A model generated the notes under the pieces. The model saw nothing but the letters and a program-made list of their open reading frames with translations, did not search any database and was not told where the DNA came from. The translations under genes were made by a program, and so were the position numbers. DNA of 47,409 nt from Candidatus Omnitrophota bacterium (GTDB taxonomy: Bacteria > Omnitrophota > Gorgyraeia > B26-G9). Below are positions 9,901 to 16,738 of the stretch, piece by piece; the stretch's first letter is position 1, and every line of letters starts with the position of its first letter. The stretch spans positions 1 to 47,409 of the forward strand of contig JAHJAO010000026.1 in assembly GCA_018813905.1 (NCBI GenBank), in the 5' to 3' direction.

Positions 9901-11680
9901 CCAGGAACAATACAATTTTTGGAAAGTCAACATCTTCCGTCAAAATCTCGATATCTTTATTCCAGCGTTTAATTTGCCGTGAAGGCGTAAAATTATCCAC
10001 ATTAACGGTAAACCCTAATCCGCTAAGCACGTTTACATATTGTTCTATGCTATAATATTGCCAGCTTTCTTCCCTCTCGATATCCCAACGCGGTCCGCCA
10101 ACATAAAGATATTCACATACAAACCTAAGAAAATCCTGTTTAGAGAGAGTTGCTTCGCTTTTATTTAGGCCGAAAAAGGGGTTTTTATATTTGATTTCTT
10201 TGGGTAAAAATTCCCTGGCAAATTGATAGAATTTCTTTCGGGTATCTTTATTCCTAAAGCGCATAGTAACTGTTTCATCCCGTTCATCGGCGGACAGTTC
10301 CGCTCCGTCATACAGCAGTAACCTGCCTTGCGGTTTTAATAGTTTTTTAATATTCTTCAACGCCTTTTCTACATAGTGCTCTCCTAATTCCGGATCGATT
10401 CTTTCCTTAGGGTCGCGATTTGGCCGGCCATAATACGAAAACACTTCATGTAAAACATTCACAACCATGACCACATCAAACCGTTCTTCGAGATCGTTAA
10501 AATTTCCTTCTATCAAGTCTCTAACAATGTAATGGATATCTCCCGCTACTTGTTTTGCTTCATCTATAATATCCGGGTTAATATCCAATCCCACATATTC
10601 TATGTTCGGTTCATCAGGAAATTCTTCTTTTAAGACATTCAAATCAATTGCCTGCCCGCATCCTATAGATAAAACCGAAACCTTCCCCCCATAATCCAGC
10701 CTCCTTTTTATCTCCTCTTTCGCGCTAGCAATAACTTTTCCTTTACCATCCATGATCTTGCAGGAGGTCATCATATTAATTAAATATTCTCTAAAAGCAG
10801 CCCCGCTCACGGCAATCCTTCCCTGAACCCATTCGGCAAATCCTCTGTAAAGAGCATTTTCTTTTATATACTGTTGTATTTCAAAAGGCACAAGTTCATT
10901 TATCGGCGCCCCTTCTTTTACATTAATCCTGACTCTTGCCGAAGAAATATCGTTATGTTTTTCGTCAAGCGACATTCTCTGCACGCTACCCGAATATTTT
11001 TTATACCTGGGGTTATACGCCAAAAATTTGTCCAGATTTTCGCCCTTCCGGTCAGCAACAATAAAGTTAAAATCATTAAATAATTTCTCTAACGCACCAT
11101 CTTTATCCTTGTAATCCCAGTTAATCATCCGGTCGAAAGAACGCATACCAATCACAAAGTAAATATCCGCATTTGCAAATTCCGGGAATTCTTCTTTTAT
11201 TTTGCCACCGATATCAAGATATAAAGAATCTTTGCTGGTCATAATGCGATAATGCCTCTTGTCTTTTATGCGCAGTTTCAACATATCTTCTCTTTGCTTT
11301 AATGTAGTTCCAATAACTTTTTGATGAACAGGCTGTTCTGTAAGCACAAGGATAACCTCATCTAAATTATTTTCTTTTTTGGCTTGTTCAATCATTTCTT
11401 CCATCGAAATCGTGAGGGGGTTAAACGTGCCCGCTAAAACACCCACCTTAGGCCTGGATTTTTGCGCGCTTTTATGGAAAAAATTAACCCTGGATGATCC
11501 CGCAAAAATTTCTTTTATTTGAGGAATTGATATTTGTAACGAAGGGGAAAGACAATCCTGCTCTTTTGCTAAATAAATCCCCCCGGCCAAAACATGCCCC
11601 GGCATAACCATCGCCCAAACCAGCGCCAGCGCCGTTACCCGGAAAAATGTGTTTGTTATTTTGTATTTTCTCATCTTCAT
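6962..11680 (-). CDS. Array protein B: secreted protein with two NadD-like domains, methyltransferase, NAD(P)HX dehydratase-like and APH-like kinase domains, EQAI tail
   Basis: The protein has 1572 residues. The signal peptide (TFFRVTALALVWAMVM, cut near VLA) is followed by an LSP box (44-46). Domains in order: NadD-like nucleotidyltransferase (about 78-280; ISSARVR near 245, but GTFNPLTISM at 84-93 has lost the two catalytic His of HxGH). Next is a SAM methyltransferase (about 330-460; SIGCGQA). Then an ADP-dependent NAD(P)HX dehydratase domain of the NnrD/carbohydrate-kinase fold (about 610-890; LDAGGLNA, TPHIGEM and STGGTGDVLTG are intact). Then an aminoglycoside-phosphotransferase-like kinase (about 925-1250; IHGDFRPENVL, FDLDTA). 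Last is a second NadD-like domain (about 1310-1520; NPLHNVH keeps HxxH, and ISSTKIR is present). The tail is LIEQAI. Three domains relate to NAD synthesis or repair, so a link to NAD metabolism is inferred, but location outside the cytoplasm is unexplained. Confidence 0.8.
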   Translation of the reverse strand: MKMRKYKITNTFFRVTALALVWAMVMPGHVLAGGIYLAKEQDCLSPSLQISIPQIKEIFAGSSRVNFFHKSAQKSRPKVGVLAGTFNPLTISMEEMIEQAKKENNLDEVILVLTEQPVHQKVIGTTLKQREDMLKLRIKDKRHYRIMTSKDSLYLDIGGKIKEEFPEFANADIYFVIGMRSFDRMINWDYKDKDGALEKLFNDFNFIVADRKGENLDKFLAYNPRYKKYSGSVQRMSLDEKHNDISSARVRINVKEGAPINELVPFEIQQYIKENALYRGFAEWVQGRIAVSGAAFREYLINMMTSCKIMDGKGKVIASAKEEIKRRLDYGGKVSVLSIGCGQAIDLNVLKEEFPDEPNIEYVGLDINPDIIDEAKQVAGDIHYIVRDLIEGNFNDLEERFDVVMVVNVLHEVFSYYGRPNRDPKERIDPELGEHYVEKALKNIKKLLKPQGRLLLYDGAELSADERDETVTMRFRNKDTRKKFYQFAREFLPKEIKYKNPFFGLNKSEATLSKQDFLRFVCEYLYVGGPRWDIEREESWQYYSIEQYVNVLSGLGFTVNVDNFTPSRQIKRWNKDIEILTEDVDFPKIVLFLDAILDKEGRQELIDQEEAAFLAPAFKADDYKTRRGTVLVVGGAEEYLGAIHMATAAALRSGSGKVHAGILKRLFAPFEAKSSPEVMPFALPHNTDDSFDVSSADRILDIIAREKISVLALGPGLKVERNPAKKMVFKIIQQAEIPIVLDAGGLNAVVGKTSILRRAQGSIVITPHIGEMARLTGKSIEYIKNNRHDVAREFAAAYNVVVVLKGDETAPTIISDPNGYLYINTVGNRYMSTGGTGDVLTGVIAGLIGQGLSLFEAAALGVYMHSRAGDLAAEDKFSGLIPTDIVGYLPQASKELWYRREDYVRRDQKMSISRDKIKNIFSNYGFGQVREEDKRIPKEGYDTKVLIVETEKAGKKVVRVSDWDRKGTIWEYELLEYLRDCDKSFEIPITCLTSKNTPMYVDGEEIFAVYEHRDGRVVKITELIPQMKKNAAMFLAKLHAYTMDGRFHPIKGERITDTIVEFDGIDRREEKLDRAYRELRNKNPADLNQAEKLFLENYQFFKEQIEVLKRNLKDVYKKLPKCIIHGDFRPENVLYGEKEAYEKIKLVFDLDTAREEARIYDIVRSLFYRLINNDLEFSLEGLKGWVIDYQKAAEKVGYPLSEEEIRVIPEMLRAKLIQQFIWLTRWNTMDRVRDSEEEIRFFKEMVISAKQLDNQAWEKFVQDILSANKWNAKNYFQEWKKVRKISNRVSEKKTPVVLPVIAEQKINREKTANLKIGICAITANPLHNVHLQLMNAARNIELPDGKKLDQIIVLLGNKHVSKTITGMSFEDRVISLKETFEELKTSEGIGLDGLFISNTGLYFEMGEAVRRYYQQAYEQTVNTYFIMGKDSMQVALNTHSKAITEKLLEENHFIVMDRHGERIEDVKEYRQYRRFNDKIHSFPFKLPTEKAEISSTKIRNMISEGRSAGNMVPGIVNSIIIETKVYRKQDDSYVLRLDRLEEMLRIQQVSEQLKYHDFSYEVDKDILIEQAI

Positions 11681-11692
11681 TTTTAACTTTTA

Positions 11693-11813
11693 ATCCCCCC
11701 TGCGAGGACTCCCTCTTGCGAGGACTCCATCTCAAAAATTTATTCAAAAGTAAATCTTTGAGGGGCCAACTCGAACATTTACCCAAAAGTAAATCTTCGA
11801 GGGGTCTGTCAAT
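11693..11813. repeat. Paired-hairpin intergenic repeat, copy 1 (C/B spacer, leader of B)
   Basis: Two tandem imperfect palindromes (arms CTCGAACATTTAC and GTAAATCTTCGAG, and a second CTCAAA/TTTGAG version) are flanked by GCGAGGACT direct repeats. The same unit occurs at 16571-16693 in front of gene D. No T-run follows, so it is not an obvious intrinsic terminator. Confidence 0.7.
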
Positions 11814-11819
11814 TGTGAA

Positions 11820-14687
11820 CTAAATTGCTTGCTCGATTGACATCAGCTGGGATATGTCCTTAAAAGAAATCCTTTTTTGAGAAATACTTTCGGGATTTTT
11901 ATTTACTTTTTCTAATGTTCCTGCCGGCAAGGTAACTTTAATTTTAAACCCGGCGCGTTTATCTACTCCTTCATTAGTCACCGGTAGTTCTTGTCCTTGC
12001 GCATTGATATTAAAGCACCACATCTTGCCAGCCATAAGCCGTGCGGCCCAATAGGCCTTGCACATCCCCAGTCCCGTGTCTTTATAACGACGGCTTGTAT
12101 TTAAGCGCGTGATGTTCTGCCGTCCGCTTCCGGAATATGTTTCCTCAAGCATCCACGTATCCGCTACCCCGCCCACATTATCCATAAGGTTGATTTCAAT
12201 CTCTAACTGCCCGGATATCTTTTCGATATTTATCTTAAACATTAATGGTTTAATTGACATGCCTTGTTTTTTTGCCTGGGCAACACCCATCTTGTGCTCT
12301 TCTTCAAACTTCTCACTGGCAACTTGCATACTGTTTATAACGCCCAGCCGTATTATTTCCTGTAAATACACAAAATTAGCATCAATCGGGATATCCAAAC
12401 CATTAACTTCAAATCGAATCGGATAACCATAATCTATTTCTTCAAAAATTTGAGAAATATCAAACTCCATCGTAGTTTTTTCGCCTTTAACCGTAAGCTT
12501 ATGGCTATCCCAATCGATCTCGCTGATAAAAGAATAAACATTGCTCGGCGATCCAGATAAAAGCGTGATAAAATCCGTCATTACCTGCCCCGCAGTAACA
12601 CTTTCGAATTTAAGCGAGTTAAAGATGAAATCAAGAAACACCTCCGGCACCATTTTAAAAACATCATAAGCAAACAAAGACTTTTGCCGCACAATTCCTT
12701 GCGCGGCTATCTTTTGTGCCGCGTTATTAATAATTTGGAGGTTATTACGTATCTGCCGGGCCTCAGAAAAGGTAATCAAGGGTTTATTAACATATTCCGG
12801 TTTATCGCGCCGCTGGCCGATTCTTCTATATATTTCGGCTAAAAGGCCTTCTTCCGATTCCAACATTTCCATAGCTTTATCGATTGCTTCGGATTTGGGA
12901 AACTTGTTTATATAGATCTCTAAAGAATCTTTTAAATCAAAATATTTAATCGCATCGTGCCTGATAGACCTTAGGGCGATTTCCGTGCGTTCATTTAAAT
13001 CAAGCACCGGTTCAATATGTTTTAAAAATTCATCAACATTTTTGGTATTGATAATGCCTTTATGTGTTCTTAGAAAATCAATCAGTTCTTGGGTAACGCC
13101 GCTCGGGTCATAATCTCCGGCGAGAAACGCCTCTAAAGGTGAAATTAAGTTGCGCATATCTACATCATAACGGATATTAGAGTCATAATTCCTATCTACC
13201 CAGCGTTCATAAAATTGCCGCAAAAACTGCAGGCACATTTCTCCATCCCAGCGTGCCGGAATAACCGGCAGCGGTTCAAAACCTTTAAGACCCTTAGTCG
13301 TAGCGATGGCATCTTTATCCCCTAAAAGCAATTCTATGCTTTTATCATAGTCAATCCGCACAAGCTCCAGCACCTGGTTAAAAAACACTTCATGATCGTT
13401 TAAATCTGTCAACGATCCGATAATTCGGGCTAAATGCAGGTCAAAATCGTCTATGGGATCACGGTATTTCTTAATATCGGCAAAATACGCTTCTTCCGCC
13501 TCTTTTTCAAAATCACCTTTATCATCCTGCGTTATCTTCAATTCCATATCGCGCAATATGCGAATTAAACTGCTATTATTTACTGAAGTAGTGCTCGCAT
13601 ATTCTTTAAATTCCTGCATGAGTTGCTCATAATTAGCCTCGGATATGCCATCTTGCCCGCTTGTGATAATATTAATTGTGTTGTTAAGGCGGTTTTTAAC
13701 GACCGCATGCAATGACTCCTGAGCAATTAATTTGTTTAATCGTTCCACGACTTCGTCCCGAATCGCAGGTGATTTATAAAAAATAGCTCCTATGCTATCG
13801 ATAATGGCAACTTGATAATCGATATCCCAAGGTTCATGCGAATCATCATCCTGATCCTCTAAATCATCCTCCTGAGCCTCTGAATCATCCTCCTGCTCCT
13901 CAAGCAAGCTCACAAAATCAAGGGCTATCTGCTCATCTCTTAAAAATCCGGCTAACCGGTTCATGTTTCTTTGAATATCGTTATAACCGTGAAAAGAACG
14001 CGCTGGAATCATAAGATGTGATTTTATGGCCGGGTCGATTCCAGCGGCAAGGGCAATCGCCATGCCGATAACCGGGATAAGTTCTTTATATTCTCTATAA
14101 TGATGTACGTTGCGGAATATATACATATAGAAATCTCTGCCTAACATCCCGGGGTCACCAGTCATATCAAACATGGCCAGCAATAATCTTGCTAATTCAA
14201 AACTAAGCTTTTTATGAATAGCTGGGATGCCTTTGCTTTCTCTTAAAGCCTTGATAAGCATCGGCACTACCGGTAATTCAACATACTTGATTTCCTGCCC
14301 ATCTACATCCGTATAACGTTTTAAAAGCGAAAAAGCGTCTTTTCCCGGCGCTTTTCTTACCTGGAAGAAACTTATGCCGAAATCAAATATTTTCATGCCG
14401 GGGAAGACGGCTTTAGAAAAATCTTTAATCGGGAAAGCAGTTTGAGTTATATCTTTAGCCACATTATTCGGCAGTTTAGTTACTGTCTGATTTAGCTTCG
14501 CCAAACTCATATAGATAGAATAAGCATCCCGAAACGTTTCGACCTGAATATTAACTTGCGGCGCCAGGGTACTAAAAGAAGTGCTTTTGCCCTCGGTGGC
14601 CCAAACATATCCCGGCACAACCAGCGTCCAGATAAGTAAAAGCGCCGTTATCCGGAAAAATGTGTTTGTTTGCTTAGTCCTTTTCAT
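11820..14687 (-). CDS. Array protein C: secreted helical protein with C-terminal GHKL (HATPase) domain, EQAI tail
   Basis: The protein has 955 residues from the ATG at 14687; the longer reading from 14717 would translate the heptamer repeat, so I reject it. The signal peptide (TFFRITALLLIWTLVV, cut after VWA) is followed by an LAP box (41-43). Most of the protein is helical and unrecognised, with an acidic patch about residues 265-285 (EEQEDDSEAQEDD). Residues about 777-925 match a histidine-kinase-type GHKL ATPase: N-box Asn in GVINSMQ (785), DNVGGV (836-841), and DTGLGMCKAYW with G872/G874. A TSRRY segment precedes the GLG, as in sensor kinases. No phospho-acceptor His box or receiver domain is evident. 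The tail is SIEQAI. ATP binding is likely, the role unknown. It lies 36 bp after D. Confidence 0.75.
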   Translation of the reverse strand: MKRTKQTNTFFRITALLLIWTLVVPGYVWATEGKSTSFSTLAPQVNIQVETFRDAYSIYMSLAKLNQTVTKLPNNVAKDITQTAFPIKDFSKAVFPGMKIFDFGISFFQVRKAPGKDAFSLLKRYTDVDGQEIKYVELPVVPMLIKALRESKGIPAIHKKLSFELARLLLAMFDMTGDPGMLGRDFYMYIFRNVHHYREYKELIPVIGMAIALAAGIDPAIKSHLMIPARSFHGYNDIQRNMNRLAGFLRDEQIALDFVSLLEEQEDDSEAQEDDLEDQDDDSHEPWDIDYQVAIIDSIGAIFYKSPAIRDEVVERLNKLIAQESLHAVVKNRLNNTINIITSGQDGISEANYEQLMQEFKEYASTTSVNNSSLIRILRDMELKITQDDKGDFEKEAEEAYFADIKKYRDPIDDFDLHLARIIGSLTDLNDHEVFFNQVLELVRIDYDKSIELLLGDKDAIATTKGLKGFEPLPVIPARWDGEMCLQFLRQFYERWVDRNYDSNIRYDVDMRNLISPLEAFLAGDYDPSGVTQELIDFLRTHKGIINTKNVDEFLKHIEPVLDLNERTEIALRSIRHDAIKYFDLKDSLEIYINKFPKSEAIDKAMEMLESEEGLLAEIYRRIGQRRDKPEYVNKPLITFSEARQIRNNLQIINNAAQKIAAQGIVRQKSLFAYDVFKMVPEVFLDFIFNSLKFESVTAGQVMTDFITLLSGSPSNVYSFISEIDWDSHKLTVKGEKTTMEFDISQIFEEIDYGYPIRFEVNGLDIPIDANFVYLQEIIRLGVINSMQVASEKFEEEHKMGVAQAKKQGMSIKPLMFKINIEKISGQLEIEINLMDNVGGVADTWMLEETYSGSGRQNITRLNTSRRYKDTGLGMCKAYWAARLMAGKMWCFNINAQGQELPVTNEGVDKRAGFKIKVTLPAGTLEKVNKNPESISQKRISFKDISQLMSIEQAI

Positions 14688-14689
14688 TT

Positions 14690-14716
14690 TTATAATTTGT
14701 AATTTGCAATTTGCCA
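14690..14716. repeat. Heptamer repeat in the D/C spacer
   Basis: Tandem 7-mers of the form TAATTTG/CAATTTG occupy the leader of gene C immediately before its start codon. It is the same motif class as at 6900-6956 and 16697-16738. Confidence 0.6.
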
Positions 14717-14723
14717 TTTGCTA

Positions 14724-16568
14724 TTAGATTGCCTGTTCGACTACCTGGTTATTTAGCTGCCCATTGACCAGTCCTAAAAATTTCTGCTGCAAAACACCAT
14801 TTTCGATTTTTAAAAACATTTCCTTGGTGAACGCTGCCCATTCCGGCTCTAATCCCAAATCGAGCCTATCTACATGCGAATTAACTATGGTTTCAAGTTC
14901 CTGGATGCTCCGCCACACCTCAAGAATCTCGCGCGGCGATATAAGATTGTGTACTTGCTTTGCCAATACCTCAACCAATATATCCTGTTTAGCTTTCCAA
15001 AAATTCCCTACTCTGCACTTTATCATCTTGGGGAATTCTCCAATCATCTCGGAAAACTTCAATTCTTCCTCAATTACGCGGGAATTTGCGTGATCAAACA
15101 GCGAACAAAACACCGGATCGATTATCCCGTTCTCAAAAAAGTTTTTTTCAAGTAATTCGTGAAAAAAAGCGGTCTTGTTTATAGTATCCCATCCCTGTTT
15201 TCCCTGATAATAAGCCGGCGAATAATAAATTCCCGCTTCTTCTATCGCCGGATGAAAAATCCGAATAATATCCGGGTAATCACTTATTAGCGAGTTTGGC
15301 TTTTTAATATCCTGCCAAAGCTTATCTTTGCCCCCATAAAACTCCCGCATCTTTTTAACCAATTTTGCCGTAGCGCGATCTAATACAAACATTTCTACCT
15401 CTATCGGGAGGATAAAAACTCCTATTTTCCGCGCAAATTCCTCCGGACTCATTTCGCGAATGTCCTCAACTGTTCCCGCCTTCTCTTTTACATGCTGCCA
15501 TGTTTTTCTGTTGATCTCTTCCACTCGCGAAGGCTCCAAGGAAAATTCCGGAATATTATGCTCTTGCAAACTGCCGAATAACCGTTCAGCCCGGCTAATC
15601 CTGCCTTCTATCAACGCGTTTATCGTCTGCCGGACGATACTGTCCGCGTCAAAATCTTCATCCATTTTTTTCTCTCTAGCCACGCCCTTACCCAATTCCG
15701 GGAATACACTAATCTTTTCGCCCTGTTCATCAACAAAACTAATCTTATTTTCCAAAAAGTCCTTAACTTCTTTTTTCTGGCCCGAGGTTAATACGGGCGC
15801 GTCAAATTTTATATTACGCATCGGCGGAATATTAACTGTTTTTCCAAAAAACGGCCGGGCGGTAAACTCATCTATCGATGGCCATTTTTGTTTGAGCTTG
15901 CCAAAAGCTATGTTCGAAGATTTTGAAGCATTATAAATTACGCCCTTTTTCCCCTGCCAATCAAGTTCCTGCGCCAGCAACAGCCAAAGAAGCGATATGC
16001 CTAGCCCCGCTTTTAAAACTTCTCCATTGCGTCTACTGCCTTTGCTTTTGGGTAATTTAGGGTAAAAGGTCACCACTTGGATATTAAAATTGTCCTCTTT
16101 GTCGCTAAATAACCGCGCTCCCTGCGGATCCCGGTATACCCAAATTTTTATAAAGCCAACTTCTTGCTGCCGGCCGCTTTCATCCTTAGATGTTATATGA
16201 AAACTAATCCCATCAAATATATCATGCTCTCTGGTAACAGACACTTGAGCGGGAAGGACTTTTTTTTCGATTCTTAAATCTTTAATTTGAGCTAATCCTT
16301 CTATGTTCAACCACTCGGGCAAAGAATTAGATTCTTCAGTCCAGTTAAGCGGCAAAATGGATTTGCGATATTCTAGATATGCTTTTTGCAATAAGGGCGT
16401 GTGGATAATGATCTGAGGCGACAACACGTTCCTCTCTTCCTTTTGCGCCTTAAAAGTCATAACCATGCTGCCGGCTAAAGAAATATCGCCGAGCAGAAAT
16501 GCCCAAATCAGCGCCAGCGCCGTTATCCGGAAAAATGTGTTTGTTTGCCTAGTCCTTCTCATCTTCAT
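14724..16568 (-). CDS. Array protein D: secreted mosaic protein (E-type N-module plus A-type FHELLEK module), EQAI tail
   Basis: The protein has 614 residues. The signal peptide (TFFRITALALIWAFLL, cut near SLA) is followed by an LSP box (49-51). Residues about 48-292 are homologous to array protein E, starting LSPQIIIHTPLLQKAYLEY. This segment contains LKAGLGISLLWLLLAQEL, which resembles the acetyl-CoA-binding core of a GNAT fold; that reading is inferred. Residues about 305-530 are homologous to the C-terminal module of protein A, with TAKLVKKMREFYGGK and FFHELLEKNFFENGIID. HExxE resembles part of a metallopeptidase helix but lacks the second His of HExxH. The tail is VVEQAI. The gene is therefore a junction of two modules found separately in its neighbours. 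Function unknown. Confidence 0.75.
   Translation of the reverse strand: MKMRRTRQTNTFFRITALALIWAFLLGDISLAGSMVMTFKAQKEERNVLSPQIIIHTPLLQKAYLEYRKSILPLNWTEESNSLPEWLNIEGLAQIKDLRIEKKVLPAQVSVTREHDIFDGISFHITSKDESGRQQEVGFIKIWVYRDPQGARLFSDKEDNFNIQVVTFYPKLPKSKGSRRNGEVLKAGLGISLLWLLLAQELDWQGKKGVIYNASKSSNIAFGKLKQKWPSIDEFTARPFFGKTVNIPPMRNIKFDAPVLTSGQKKEVKDFLENKISFVDEQGEKISVFPELGKGVAREKKMDEDFDADSIVRQTINALIEGRISRAERLFGSLQEHNIPEFSLEPSRVEEINRKTWQHVKEKAGTVEDIREMSPEEFARKIGVFILPIEVEMFVLDRATAKLVKKMREFYGGKDKLWQDIKKPNSLISDYPDIIRIFHPAIEEAGIYYSPAYYQGKQGWDTINKTAFFHELLEKNFFENGIIDPVFCSLFDHANSRVIEEELKFSEMIGEFPKMIKCRVGNFWKAKQDILVEVLAKQVHNLISPREILEVWRSIQELETIVNSHVDRLDLGLEPEWAAFTKEMFLKIENGVLQQKFLGLVNGQLNNQVVEQAI
16268..16418. 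repeat. 151-bp near-identical tract, copy in gene D
   Basis: This stretch matches 19752-19902 in gene E at about 146 of 151 positions by my hand alignment. It encodes residues about 50-100 of both proteins. The flanking coding sequence is far more divergent, which suggests recent duplication or gene conversion. Confidence 0.8.
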
Positions 16569-16570
16569 TT

Positions 16571-16693
16571 TTAATTTTTAATCCCCTGCGAGGACTTCCT
16601 CTTGCAAGGGCTCCAACTCAAACATTTACAAAAGTAAATCTTTGAGGGACCAGCTCGAACATTTACCCAAAGGTAAATCTTCGAGGGGCCTGT
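16571..16693. repeat. Paired-hairpin intergenic repeat, copy 2 (E/D spacer, leader of D)
   Basis: This has the same organisation as 11693-11813: GCGAGGACT-type direct repeats, then two imperfect palindromes built on ATTTAC...GTAAAT arms, ending GAGGGGCCTGTC. It directly precedes the start of gene D. Confidence 0.7.
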
Positions 16694-16696
16694 CAT

Positions 16697-16738
16697 CTGC
16701 AACTTGCAACTTGCAACTTGTAACTTGTAACTTATATT
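16697..16738. repeat. Heptamer tandem repeat (CAACTTG)n in the E/D spacer
   Basis: Five to six tandem copies of CAACTTG/TAACTTG adjoin the stop codon of gene E. Perfect or near-perfect heptamers like these can vary in copy number by slippage. Confidence 0.75.

Noticed and set aside
14688-14717. Ten extra N-terminal residues for array protein C (start at 14717)
   Set aside because: They would translate the heptamer repeat (MANCKLQIIK) and push the signal peptide inward; ATG at 14687 aligns with the other array proteins.
1080-15180. HExxH-type peptidase call for the FFHELLEK module
   Set aside because: The second His of the zinc motif is absent, so I describe the module but do not call it a peptidase.
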